Source of the DNA: Pseudomonas japonica
Lineage (GTDB): Bacteria; Pseudomonadota; Gammaproteobacteria; Pseudomonadales; Pseudomonadaceae
Reading direction: 5' to 3'
NCBI RefSeq assembly: GCF_900188455.1
Contig: NZ_FZOL01000018.1
Coordinates: 1 to 64,000, forward strand
Length of the DNA stretch: 64,000 bases
Positions 56,205 to 64,000 of the stretch are shown piece after piece (the stretch's first letter is position 1; each line of letters starts with the position of its first letter). A program made the position numbers and the translations under genes. The notes under the pieces were generated by a model. The model had not been told where the DNA came from. It did no database searches and was given only the letters and a program-made list of their open reading frames with translations.

Positions 56205-57830
56205 TCAGGCACTCAGCCGCGCCGTCACTTCACCCAGCTGACCGGACAGCTCATGGAGACGGTGGCCGGCATGTTCAGTGCGCTGCACCGCGTCCTGGTT
56301 GTCGGTGGCGATACGGGTGATCTCGACCAGATTGCGCGAGATATCTTCGGCCACGCTGGTTTGCTCCTCCGCCGCCGTGGCGATCTGCCGGTTCATATCG
56401 CGGATCGCCTCCACCGCCAGGGTGATGCGCTGCAGCATCTCGCCGGCGCTCTGCACCTGCTCGGCGCCCTCCCGCGAACGCACCTGGCCGCTCTCGATGG
56501 CCTTCACCGCCTCCACCGCGCCGGACTGCACGGCGCTGATGATCTGGTTGATCTCGGCGATCGACGAAGCGGTACGCTGGGCCAGGTTGCGCACTTCATC
56601 CGCCACCACGGCGAAACCGCGCCCGGCCTCGCCGGCCCGCGCCGCCTCGATGGCGGCGTTGAGGGCCAGCAGGTTGGTCTGCTCGGCGATGCCCCGGATC
56701 ACCTCCAGCACCTTGCCGATCCGTGCACTGTCCTGCTCCAGATCGCGGATCACCACGGCGGTGCCGCTGATCTCGGCGTTGACCCGGGAAATGGTATCGA
56801 TGGTCGCCTGCATCACCTGCTCGCCGGCCTGGGCACTGTGGTCGGCGTCGTCGGCCGCCCTGGCGGCCTCGGCGGCATGCCGGGCAACTTCCTGGGCGGT
56901 AGCGGACATCTCGTGCATCGCCGTGGCCACCTGGTCGGTACGCTGGAACTGATCGTCGGTGCCACGGGCCATGCCACCGGCCAGCTTGCGCAGGTCGCCA
57001 CTGGCGCTTTCCAGCTCGCCGGCATTGTCCTGCAGGCGGCCGACGGTGTCGGCGAGGAAGTCGCGCAAGGTGTTGGCCGCGACGGCCAGGCGCCCCAGTT
57101 CATCCTGTCGATCGCTGGCGACACGGGCGTCGAAGCGCCCCTGGCTGAGGTGAGCGACATAGTCGATCAGGCGGCGGATCGGCTCGATCAGGCTGCGGTT
57201 GACCAGCCACAGGCTGAGTACACCGATGGCCAGGGCCGACCCCAGCATCACCAGCAGGCCAAGCCACACGGTGCGCTGCGCATCGTCGCTGAGCGCGGCG
57301 GCCTGGGCCGAAGCGCTGGCGCGCAACTCGCCGACCAGTGCGCTCATCTGCTCGCTGGCGGCGCGATCGACCCCCTTCACCGCCAGGTCGCCAGCGGTCG
57401 GATCGCTGCCGGCGGCGAGGAAGGCTTCACGCCCGCGGGCATAGGCCTCGCCCAATTGGCGGTGGCTCTCCTGCAGGCGGCCGAGACTGGCGCGCAATTG
57501 CGCATCGCCGCCGTTCTCCCGCACCAGTTGGCCGAGGATGTCCTGAACCAGTCGTTCCTGGGCCTGGAACTGCTGCCAGTACTTGTCCAGGTCCGCCGGC
57601 TGCTTGCCGCGCAGGAGTACGTTCTTCCACTCCTGAACCTGGATCTTGAACTGCAGGTTGGCTTCGTCGATCTGCTGCGAAGCGCGCAGCGGACCGCTGA
57701 GCAATTGGCTGTAGCCATCGACACTGGCGGACAGCAGGCGGAAACAGACCAGGGCAATCAGCAGCATCGCCAGCAGGCTGCCGGCGAGCAGCGCGAGGAT
57801 TTGCAGTCGCAGGGAGGTACGCAAGGACAT
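56205..57830 (-). CDS. Methyl-accepting chemotaxis protein (periplasmic helical sensor)
   Basis: A 541-residue chemoreceptor. TM1 ~8-31 (LQILALLAGSLLAMLLIALVC); periplasmic sensor ~32-185, all-helical with WKNVLLRGKQPADLDKYWQQFQAQE (four-helix-bundle type); TM2 ~187-210 (WLGLLVMLGSALAIGVLSLW); HAMP; then the signalling domain with the hairpin tip EQTNLLALNAAIEAARAGEAGRGFAVVADEVRNLAQRT. No pentapeptide for CheB/CheR is seen at the C terminus. The start at 57830 (MSLRTSLRLQ) is chosen over a frame running ~60 residues upstream. Ligand unknown. Confidence 0.9.
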   Translation of the reverse strand: MSLRTSLRLQILALLAGSLLAMLLIALVCFRLLSASVDGYSQLLSGPLRASQQIDEANLQFKIQVQEWKNVLLRGKQPADLDKYWQQFQAQERLVQDILGQLVRENGGDAQLRASLGRLQESHRQLGEAYARGREAFLAAGSDPTAGDLAVKGVDRAASEQMSALVGELRASASAQAAALSDDAQRTVWLGLLVMLGSALAIGVLSLWLVNRSLIEPIRRLIDYVAHLSQGRFDARVASDRQDELGRLAVAANTLRDFLADTVGRLQDNAGELESASGDLRKLAGGMARGTDDQFQRTDQVATAMHEMSATAQEVARHAAEAARAADDADHSAQAGEQVMQATIDTISRVNAEISGTAVVIRDLEQDSARIGKVLEVIRGIAEQTNLLALNAAIEAARAGEAGRGFAVVADEVRNLAQRTASSIAEINQIISAVQSGAVEAVKAIESGQVRSREGAEQVQSAGEMLQRITLAVEAIRDMNRQIATAAEEQTSVAEDISRNLVEITRIATDNQDAVQRTEHAGHRLHELSGQLGEVTARLSA

Positions 57831-57991
57831 CGGCGGGATCTCGGAACAAGGGATGGAAAGCGCCGGCAGCAAGCCAGCCAAAGACATCCATGTCGTCGAT
57901 TCACGGGCACAGAACACTGCCATCTGACCATGACAGCCAACGGCATCAAGCATTTGCACAACAGCCGAGACGGATACTCTCAGGGGATTGC

Positions 57992-58035
57992 TACAGAAAT
58001 GTGACAACTCATGTCGAGCTTGTCACATTTCTGTA
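57992..58035. repeat. 16-bp perfect inverted repeat upstream of the chemoreceptor
   Basis: TACAGAAATGTGACAA (57992-58007) and its exact complement (58020-58035) around a 12-base loop. It lies between the ABC exporter stop and the chemoreceptor start; it can be a terminator hairpin or an operator. Confidence 0.6.
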
Positions 58036-58053
58036 AACAAGGGCTCCAGCGCT

Positions 58054-59817
58054 CTATTCCGGGCCGAATTGCAGCGCCGCCAAGCGCGCGTACAACGGGT
58101 TTTCCGCGATCAGTTGCCGATGAGTGCCTATCGCCACCATTCGCCCGCCCTCGATGACCGCGATGCGATCGGCATGCTGCACGGTGGCCAGGCGATGCGC
58201 GATCACCAGCGTGGTCCGCCCCGCCATCAGGGTGGGCAAGGCCTGCTGGATCAGGTGTTCGCTTTGCGCGTCGAGGGCGCTGGTGGCTTCGTCCAGCAAC
58301 AGGATCGGCGCGTCCACCAGCAAGGCACGGGCGATGGCCAGGCGTTGGCGCTGACCGCCGGAGAGGCCGAGGCCGGCATCGCCGAGATGGGTCTGGTAAC
58401 CCTGCGGCAGTTGCAGGATGAACTCATGGGCATGGGCGCTGCGCGCGGCGGCCTCGACCTCGGCGAAACTGGCGTCGGCGCGGCCATAGCGGATGTTGTC
58501 CTCGACACTGCCGAAGAACAGCGCCGGGTTCTGTGCCACCAGGGCGAAATGCCGGCGCAAGTCCTGGGGATCGAGGGCGGTCAACGGCTGGCCATCGAGG
58601 AGAATGCGCCCCTCCTGCGGGTCGTAGAAACGCAGGAGCAGGTCGAACAAGGTCGACTTCCCCGCCCCCGACGGACCCACCAGGGCCAGGGTCTGGCCCG
58701 GCTGCACGCGCAGGTCGAGACCGTCGATGGCCGGACGACCCGGCCGCGACGGATAGGCGAAGCGCACGCCCTGCAGCTCCAGTTCGCCACGGACCCGCGC
58801 TGGCAGCCTGGTCGCGCCCTCGGCTGGTGCGACGATTTCACTGCGCGCCGCCAGCAGCTCGGCGATGCGTTCGGCGGCCCCGGCGGCGCGCTGCAGTTCG
58901 CCGAGCACCTCGCTGAGGGTGCCGAAGGCGCTGCCGACGATCAGGCTGTAGAAGACGAAAGCGGCCAGATCGCCACCGGAAATGCGTCCGGCGATCACAT
59001 CCATGCCGCCGACCCAGAGCATCACCCCCACCGCGCCCAGCACCAACACGATCACCAGGGTGATCAGCCAGGCGCGCTGGACGATGCGCTTGCGCGCGGT
59101 GGCGAATGCCGCCTCCACCGTTTCACCGAAGCGCTGGCGATCCCGCCCCTGGTGGTTGTAGGCCTGTACCGTCTTGATCTGGCCGAGGGTTTCGGCGACA
59201 TAGCTGCCGACGTCGGCGATACGATCCTGGCTCTGCCGCGACAGGCTGCGCACGCGCCGCCCGAAGACCAGGATCGGCGCCAGCACCAGCGGCAGCGCCA
59301 GGACCACGATGCTGGTCAGCTTGGGATTGGTGACGAACAGCAGGACGATACCGCCGATGACCATCAGCGCATTGCGCAGGAACAACGACAGCGAGGAGCC
59401 GATCACCGACTGCAGCAACGTGGTGTCGGCGGTCAGGCGCGACTGGATCTCCGAGCTGCGGTTGTTCTCGAAAAAGCCCGGATGCAGGCTGATCAGGTGG
59501 TCGAACACCTGCTGGCGAACATCGGCCACCACCCGCTCGCCGATCCACGACACCAGATAGAAGCGGGTGAAGGTACCGACCGCCAGGGCCAGCACCAGCG
59601 CCATGAACAGGGCGATGGACTGCCCCAGCAGTTCCGCCGAGCGGGTGACGAAGCCCTGGTCGACCAGCAGGCGGATGCCCTGGCCCATGGACAGGGTGAT
59701 GCCGGCGGTGACGATCAGGGCCAGCAAGGCCAGCAGCGACTGCCGGCGATAGGGGCGCACGAAGCGCCACGCCAGGTGCAGTGCCTGGCGCTGGCGGGAG
59801 GAAAGCGGATTGAACAT
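58054..59817 (-). CDS. MsbA-like ABC exporter (fused TM and ATPase)
   Basis: A 587-residue half-transporter, functioning as a homodimer. Six TM helices within ~20-310, then an ATPase: LVGPSGAGKSTLFDLLLRFY (Walker A), LGLSGGQRQRLAIARALL (signature), ILLLDEATSALD (Walker B) and VIAHRLATVQHAD (H-loop). Close to the MsbA/lipid or multidrug export branch; substrate not predictable. Similar to PA3228 in my recollection, which is not at this PAO1 locus. Confidence 0.9.
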   Translation of the reverse strand: MFNPLSSRQRQALHLAWRFVRPYRRQSLLALLALIVTAGITLSMGQGIRLLVDQGFVTRSAELLGQSIALFMALVLALAVGTFTRFYLVSWIGERVVADVRQQVFDHLISLHPGFFENNRSSEIQSRLTADTTLLQSVIGSSLSLFLRNALMVIGGIVLLFVTNPKLTSIVVLALPLVLAPILVFGRRVRSLSRQSQDRIADVGSYVAETLGQIKTVQAYNHQGRDRQRFGETVEAAFATARKRIVQRAWLITLVIVLVLGAVGVMLWVGGMDVIAGRISGGDLAAFVFYSLIVGSAFGTLSEVLGELQRAAGAAERIAELLAARSEIVAPAEGATRLPARVRGELELQGVRFAYPSRPGRPAIDGLDLRVQPGQTLALVGPSGAGKSTLFDLLLRFYDPQEGRILLDGQPLTALDPQDLRRHFALVAQNPALFFGSVEDNIRYGRADASFAEVEAAARSAHAHEFILQLPQGYQTHLGDAGLGLSGGQRQRLAIARALLVDAPILLLDEATSALDAQSEHLIQQALPTLMAGRTTLVIAHRLATVQHADRIAVIEGGRMVAIGTHRQLIAENPLYARLAALQFGPE

Positions 59818-59991
59818 GAAGGCTGCCGTCTGGTGCGGACATTAGATCGCATCGGTCTAAAGTACCGCTGGTGATCGAATGAACTTTCTGTTGGACTATC
59901 CGCTCGCATGATGAGACAGCCAAGGGAGTTGTCATAGCCTGGTCATCACGCGACGTTATTTTGGGCTAGCCACCTGATGAGGAGACAGGAA

Positions 59992-60159
59992 ATGAGCCTG
60001 CAGCATAGCAGCAACCCGCAACAACGCCCGGCCCAGCCTGTGCCGGCGCACGGTTCGATCATCGACGCGCAAGGGCGCGAGATCCCGATCACCGAGCAGA
60101 TGATCCAGCAGGCGTGCCGCGAGCTGGAAAACAGCCGCAAACCGGTGAAGAAGGGCTGA
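59992..60159 (+). CDS. Small conserved protein of unknown function
   Basis: A 55-residue, charged, cytoplasmic peptide: NPQQRPAQPVPAHGSIIDAQGREIPITEQMIQQACRELENSRK. The second half looks like a short helix-turn protein of a Pseudomonas-restricted family (name not recalled). The ATG at 59992 follows ACAGGAA; a terminator comes 20 bp after the stop. Translation is plausible from ribosome site, codon use and terminator. Confidence 0.65.
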   Translation: MSLQHSSNPQQRPAQPVPAHGSIIDAQGREIPITEQMIQQACRELENSRKPVKKG

Positions 60160-60178
60160 AACCCCACCGCCTCTTTCG

Positions 60179-60207
60179 AAACCCGGCGCTTGCGCCGGGT
60201 TTTTTAT
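60179..60207 (+). terminator. Rho-independent terminator after the 55-residue gene
   Basis: AACCCGGCG/CGCCGGGTT with a short loop, then TTTTTTATT on the plus strand. Confidence 0.85.
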
Positions 60208-60256
60208 TGACCTCGCCCGTTCCGGCCTCATCACGACATGGACAGCGCCGAAACCC

Positions 60257-61402
60257 TCAACCCTCGACCACACAGCCCAGCGCCAGCGCGATCCGCCGCA
60301 ATGCCGGCGCCTCGCCGTCGATCCGTACCGCCAGCCCCTCGATCTCGCGCCGCACCGGATAACGCTTGCGCAGTACATCGAAGGCGACTTTCTGGGCCGC
60401 CGGGTCATCGCCCAGGCTGCGGCGGAAATCGGCATCGTCACGCCGCGGGTCGTACACCGCCCGGCACAGCATCGCCAGGGTCCAGGCCGGATCACTGTCG
60501 GCCTGCAACTGCAGCCGCGCCAGCCATGGCGCGGGCAGCAGATCCGCCAGCCGCACCTGCTCGGCCTCGCCACGCCAGGCGCAGAACGCCTGGTAGATCT
60601 GCGCCGTGCCGCGCTGCTTGCCATCCAGGCTGTAGCCGGCGATGTGCGGTGTGGCGATGACGCAGAGATCAGCCAGCTCCACATCCACCAGCGGTTCCTC
60701 CTCCCATACGTCCAGCACCGCCAGCACGTCTTCGCGCGCCAGCAGCAGTTCGCGCAGGGCATCGTTGTCGATCACCGGCCCGCGCGCGGCATTGATCAGC
60801 CAGGCACCCGGACGCAACTGCGCCAGGCGCGGGGCATCCAGCAGATGCCAGGTGGCCTGCGCGCCGGAACGGGTCAACGGCGTGTGCAGGCTGATCACGT
60901 CGCACTCGGCGAGAATCTGCTCCAGACCGACATAATCGCCCCCCTCCGCCGCCTGCCGTGGCGGATCGCAGACCAGTACCTTCCAGCCCAGCCCGCGCAA
61001 GACCTGGACCAGGCGCCCGCCGACTTCGCCGGCGCCGACCACGCCGTAGGTGCGCGCGGCGAGGTCGGCGCCATCCAGTTCGGCCAGGGTCAGCAGGCTG
61101 CCCAGCACGTAGTCCACCACGCCCCGGGCGTTGCAGCCCGGCGCGCTGGACCAGTGGATACCCGCCTCGGCGAACCAGCCCAGGTCGAGGTGATCGGTAC
61201 CGATGGTGCAGGTGCCGACGAAGCGCACCCGGCTGCCTTCGAGCAGTGCGCGATCGACCCTGGTCACCGAGCGCACCAGCAGTACATCGGCGTCACGCAC
61301 GCAGTCACGGTCGATGGCCCGCCCCGGATAGCGGCGGATTTCACCGAAGCCGGCAAAGAACGCATCGAGCAACGGAATATTTTCGTCGGCGACTATCAGC
61401 AT
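60257..61402 (-). CDS. pdxB: PdxB erythronate-4-phosphate dehydrogenase
   Basis: A 381-residue 2-hydroxyacid dehydrogenase of pyridoxal-5'-phosphate synthesis. NAD site VVGAGEVGGRLVQVL; catalytic Arg in INAARGPVIDNDAL, Glu in DVWEEEP and His in TPHIAGYSLDGK; C-terminal PdxB-specific dimerisation domain (~290-381). The ATG at 61402 has AGGAGA six bases upstream. It is divergent from the MATE gene with a large palindrome between. Confidence 0.95.
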   Translation of the reverse strand: MLIVADENIPLLDAFFAGFGEIRRYPGRAIDRDCVRDADVLLVRSVTRVDRALLEGSRVRFVGTCTIGTDHLDLGWFAEAGIHWSSAPGCNARGVVDYVLGSLLTLAELDGADLAARTYGVVGAGEVGGRLVQVLRGLGWKVLVCDPPRQAAEGGDYVGLEQILAECDVISLHTPLTRSGAQATWHLLDAPRLAQLRPGAWLINAARGPVIDNDALRELLLAREDVLAVLDVWEEEPLVDVELADLCVIATPHIAGYSLDGKQRGTAQIYQAFCAWRGEAEQVRLADLLPAPWLARLQLQADSDPAWTLAMLCRAVYDPRRDDADFRRSLGDDPAAQKVAFDVLRKRYPVRREIEGLAVRIDGEAPALRRIALALGCVVEG

Positions 61403-61724
61403 GAAGGCTCTCCTGTGGGGGATCGCAGTGTAGGGGGAGAGCAGAAGGCGAGCCATGTCTTTTTCCAGCCTGGCGGCGCCTGTAGGAGCTGGCTTGTCGT
61501 GTGACGAACCACTGCGAAAGGACCGCGCAGCGGTCCCGGTTCCTGATCTATAGCCAGCCCAATGGCTTTCTCCCGGCTGCAGATCTGGAACCGGGACCGT
61601 TTCACGGTCCTTTCGCAGTGGTTCGTCACACGACAAGCCAGCTCCTACAGATCGGTCAGTGTTTCCTGACCGATACGTCAAGGCGTAGTATTGCCGGTTT
61701 TCCGCCACTGCCTCAGACCAGCCA
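61403..61724. other. 322-bp divergent gap between pdxB and norM, mostly a giant palindrome
   Basis: No gene. The central 171 bp is the inverted repeat at 61480-61650. The promoters of pdxB and norM must lie outside or within it. Confidence 0.75.
61480..61650. repeat. 171-bp palindromic element with ~70-bp arms
   Basis: The left arm 61480-61549 and right arm 61581-61650 are almost perfect inverted copies: the first ~46 bases pair without mismatch (starting CTGTAGGAGCTGGCTTGTCG), then a diverged CGCAG/TGAAA, then CGGTCCCGGTTCC and GATCT pairing again. Spacer of 31 bases. It carries the REP-type GGAGC...GGACCG blocks. Confidence 0.85.
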
Positions 61725-63110
61725 ATGACCAGCATCACCCTCTCCCGCCCTGCCCGCGTCGGCACCGAAATGCGCAGCCTGATGCACCTGGCGACGCCGA
61801 TCATCATCGCGCAGCTGGCGACCACCGCCATGGGCTTCGTCGATGCGGTGATGGCCGGCCGGGTCAGCCCCGCCGACCTGGCGGCGGTGGCCCTGGGCAA
61901 TTCGATCTGGATTCCGGTGTACCTGCTGATGACCGGCATCCTCCTCGCTACCACACCGAAGGTCGCCCAGCGTTTCGGGGCCGACCAGCACGGCGAGATC
62001 GCTCCACTGGTGCGCCAGGCATTGTGGCTGGCGCTGCTGGTGGGCCTGCTGGCCAGTACCCTGCTGCTCGGCGCCGAGCCGATCCTGCACCTGATGAAGG
62101 TCGATCCGCAGTTGATCGGCCCCAGCATGGGCTACCTGCAGGGCATCGCCTTCGGCCTCCCCGGCATTGCCCTGTACTACGTGCTGCGCTGCTACAGCGA
62201 CGGCCTCGGACGCACCCGACCGAGCATGGTCATCGGCCTGTGCGGGCTGCTGCTGAACATTCCCCTGAACTGGGTGCTGATCTACGGCCATTTCGGCCTG
62301 CCGGCGCTGGGCGGGGTCGGCTGCGGCTGGGCGACCGGCATCGTCGGCTGGTTCATGGCCCTGAGCATGGCCGCCTGGAGCCGCTGGGCCCCGGCCTATG
62401 CCAGCAGCCGCGTGCTGGTGCGCCTGGACCGTCCGCGCTGGGCGGTGATCAAGCGCTTGCTCGGCATCGGTCTGCCGATCGGTATCGCGGTGTTCGCCGA
62501 GTCGAGCATTTTCGCGGTGATCGCCCTGCTGATCGGCAGTCTCGGCCCGACCGTGGTAGCCGGACACCAGATCGCCCTGAACATCAGCTCGCTGCTGTTC
62601 ATGATTCCGTACTCGCTGGGGATGGCGGTCACCGTGCGCGTGGGCCAGGCAGTCGGGGCCGGCGATCCGTACCAGGCGCGCTTCGCCGCACTGGTCGGGC
62701 TGGGCACGGCGCTGCTGTTCGCGGCGTTCTCCGCCAGCCTGATCCTGCTGCTGCGCGAACAGATCGCGGCGATCTACACCCCGGACACGGCAGTGATCCA
62801 GATCGCCGCGATGCTCATCGTGTTCGCCGCGCTGTATCAGTTCTCCGACGCCATCCAGGTCATCTGCGCCGGCGCCCTGCGCGGCTACCAGGACACCCGG
62901 GTGACCATGATCCTGACCCTGTTCGCCTACTGGGGCATCGGTCTGCCGGTGGGCTACCTGCTCGGCCTGAGCGACTTCTTCGGCCCGGCCAGCGGCCCGA
63001 GCGGCCTGTGGCAGGGCCTGATCGCCGGCCTGACCTGCGCCGCGCTGATGTTGTCGATCCGCCTGGTGCGCAGTACCCGGCGGCATATCCGCCGGGCGCA
63101 ACGCGGCTGA
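61725..63110 (+). CDS. norM: MATE-family multidrug efflux pump (NorM/PmpM type)
   Basis: A 461-residue, 12-TM MATE transporter. N-terminal LATPIIIAQLATTAMGFVDAVMAGRVSPADLAAVALGNS is the family signature including the cation-binding Asp; QGIAFGLPGIALYYVLRCYSDGLGRTRPSM and GHQIALNISSLLFMIPYSLGMA are further MATE motifs. P. aeruginosa PmpM, near pdxB in PAO1, is the likely equivalent (H+-coupled fluoroquinolone and cation efflux). It is divergent from pdxB and converges with the last chemoreceptor. Confidence 0.92.
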   Translation: MTSITLSRPARVGTEMRSLMHLATPIIIAQLATTAMGFVDAVMAGRVSPADLAAVALGNSIWIPVYLLMTGILLATTPKVAQRFGADQHGEIAPLVRQALWLALLVGLLASTLLLGAEPILHLMKVDPQLIGPSMGYLQGIAFGLPGIALYYVLRCYSDGLGRTRPSMVIGLCGLLLNIPLNWVLIYGHFGLPALGGVGCGWATGIVGWFMALSMAAWSRWAPAYASSRVLVRLDRPRWAVIKRLLGIGLPIGIAVFAESSIFAVIALLIGSLGPTVVAGHQIALNISSLLFMIPYSLGMAVTVRVGQAVGAGDPYQARFAALVGLGTALLFAAFSASLILLLREQIAAIYTPDTAVIQIAAMLIVFAALYQFSDAIQVICAGALRGYQDTRVTMILTLFAYWGIGLPVGYLLGLSDFFGPASGPSGLWQGLIAGLTCAALMLSIRLVRSTRRHIRRAQRG

Positions 63111-63114
63111 GCCC

Positions 63115-64000
63115 TCAGCCGAGACTGAAACGCGCGGTGTTGTCGTTGAGGGCGCGACTGCCCTGGTGCAGGGTGTCCGCGGCCTGGTGCACCGCGCGGG
63201 CACCGTCGAGCAGGCGCCCGGCGGCCTGATCGACCTGCTGGATATTGCCGCTGACTTCGTCGGCGGTACTGGTCTGCTCTTCCACGGCCGTGAGGATCTG
63301 CGCCAGGGTATCGGTCACCCCCTGCACCGCACCGGCGATTTCCCCGAGCCGCTCGCCCAGGCCGGTGACCGCCTGCGCGTCGTCGACCGCCTGGCCGCAG
63401 GCAACCTCCATCAGGCTGACGGCCTGGGTCACGGTGCCACGCAGGCTGTCGACCGTCTCGGCGATCTGCGCGGTGGATGCCTGGGTGCGCTGGGACAGGC
63501 TGCGCACCTCGTCGGCGACCACGGCGAAACCACGCCCCTGCTCCCCCGCCCGTGCGGCTTCGATGGCCGCGTTGAGCGCCAGCAGGTTGGTCTGCTCGGC
63601 GATGCCGCGAATGGCGTCGACCACCGACTGGATCTGCTGCCCCTGCTCGCTGACCCGCGCCAGCGCTTCGGCCGTGTCGGTCAGGCGACGGTTGAGCTGC
63701 TGGATGCTGGCGGTGGTGCGCTGGCTGTCGCGGTTGCTGTCCTCGGCGATCCTGCGGGTGTGCCGGGCGCTGTCGGCGGCCTGCTCGCAGCTTCGCGCAA
63801 CCTCCTGGGACGTGGCCGCCAACTGGGTGGCGGCGGCGGCGATCTGGCTGATCTGCAACTGCTGCCGCTCCACATCCTGCAAGGTACCGCTGGACTGGAC
63901 ATTCAGCGTCTGCACGGCCGAGCCCAGTTGCCGGGTCTCGTGATTGACGCCCAGCAGGCTGGCGCGCAACTGCACCACGGCAACGTTCAGCGCCTGGCTG
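63115..64000 (-). CDS. Chemoreceptor (MCP), C-terminal part, cut by the window edge
   Basis: The reading frame is open to the last base of the window and its start lies beyond. The visible ~295 residues are a methyl-accepting signalling domain with the tip EQTNLLALNAAIEAARAGEQGRGFAVVADEVRSLSQRTQ and flanking helical bundle (LAATSQEVARSCEQAADSARHTRR). The end is short, without a CheR pentapeptide. Sensor and TM segments are outside. Distinct from the receptor at 56205. Confidence 0.9.
   Translation of the reverse strand, partial: SQALNVAVVQLRASLLGVNHETRQLGSAVQTLNVQSSGTLQDVERQQLQISQIAAAATQLAATSQEVARSCEQAADSARHTRRIAEDSNRDSQRTTASIQQLNRRLTDTAEALARVSEQGQQIQSVVDAIRGIAEQTNLLALNAAIEAARAGEQGRGFAVVADEVRSLSQRTQASTAQIAETVDSLRGTVTQAVSLMEVACGQAVDDAQAVTGLGERLGEIAGAVQGVTDTLAQILTAVEEQTSTADEVSGNIQQVDQAAGRLLDGARAVHQAADTLHQGSRALNDNTARFSLG

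Overview
This is a 64 kb, GC-rich (visibly mid-60s %) chromosomal segment of a Pseudomonas, most likely from the P. aeruginosa side of the genus. Gene content, high-GC codon use, genus-typical regulatory sites (paired LexA boxes, PsrA boxes, a CopR box, a FliA promoter) and gene order recalled from P. aeruginosa PAO1 all agree: rssC-rssB-pilZ-mlaA ... queF-cupredoxin-copRS, then lolCDE-pilZ-GDPD-sthA-apbE, then gap-mfd-csiV, nagZ-psrA-lexA-sulA-topA-fadAB, usp-uup-slt, yegS, moeA-moaB. The strain assignment is inference. I see no insertion sequence, prophage, integrase or CRISPR array; the window is mostly core genome with small accessory scars.

Layout. 0.2-3.2 kb: RssB/RssC signalling pair, a PilZ protein and the lipid-transport protein MlaA. 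3.3-8 kb: a HAD-fold protein that appears to have lost its catalytic aspartate, a DUF4404 protein, QueF, and a copper module (periplasmic cupredoxin facing copRS across one CopR box). 7.9-16.9 kb: LolCDE, second PilZ protein, glycerophosphodiesterase, soluble transhydrogenase, ApbE and a GAPDH. 17-24.4 kb: mfd, csiV and a large SWIM/SNF2 helicase. 24.5-35.5 kb: NagZ, an L,D-transpeptidase without signal peptide, the PsrA/LexA divergent control region, SulA, small conserved proteins, TopA and the fadBA beta-oxidation operon. 35.5-39.5 kb: a 490-bp non-coding gap with an orphan terminator, an MFS pump with its LysR regulator, and UspA.

39.5-49.2 kb: Uup ABC-F ATPase, Slt transglycosylase, a MOSC protein, CheV with a FliA-type promoter, an HPt-like small protein, a NarL-type two-component pair and a YegS-type lipid kinase. 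49.4-51.3 kb: a probable remnant of the psl exopolysaccharide operon (5' stub of pslB fused close to an intact pslH-like gene), followed by nested palindromic repeats. 51.3-64 kb: moeA-moaB, a small lipoprotein, tRNA-Pro(CGG), a glycine-zipper protein, a malate:quinone oxidoreductase with a lipoprotein signal, two chemoreceptors (the last cut by the window edge), an MsbA-like exporter, PdxB and a MATE pump.

Functional links: envelope maintenance is a recurrent theme (MlaA, LolCDE, NagZ, L,D-transpeptidase, Slt, CsiV, lipoproteins). Stress control appears as SOS (LexA/SulA), copper (CopRS) and fatty-acid/stationary phase (PsrA with fadBA). Motility/biofilm signalling appears as PilZ proteins, CheV, chemoreceptors and the psl remnant. 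REP-like palindromes with a GAGC/GCTCCTAC core sit in several intergenic spaces, including at suspected deletion points.
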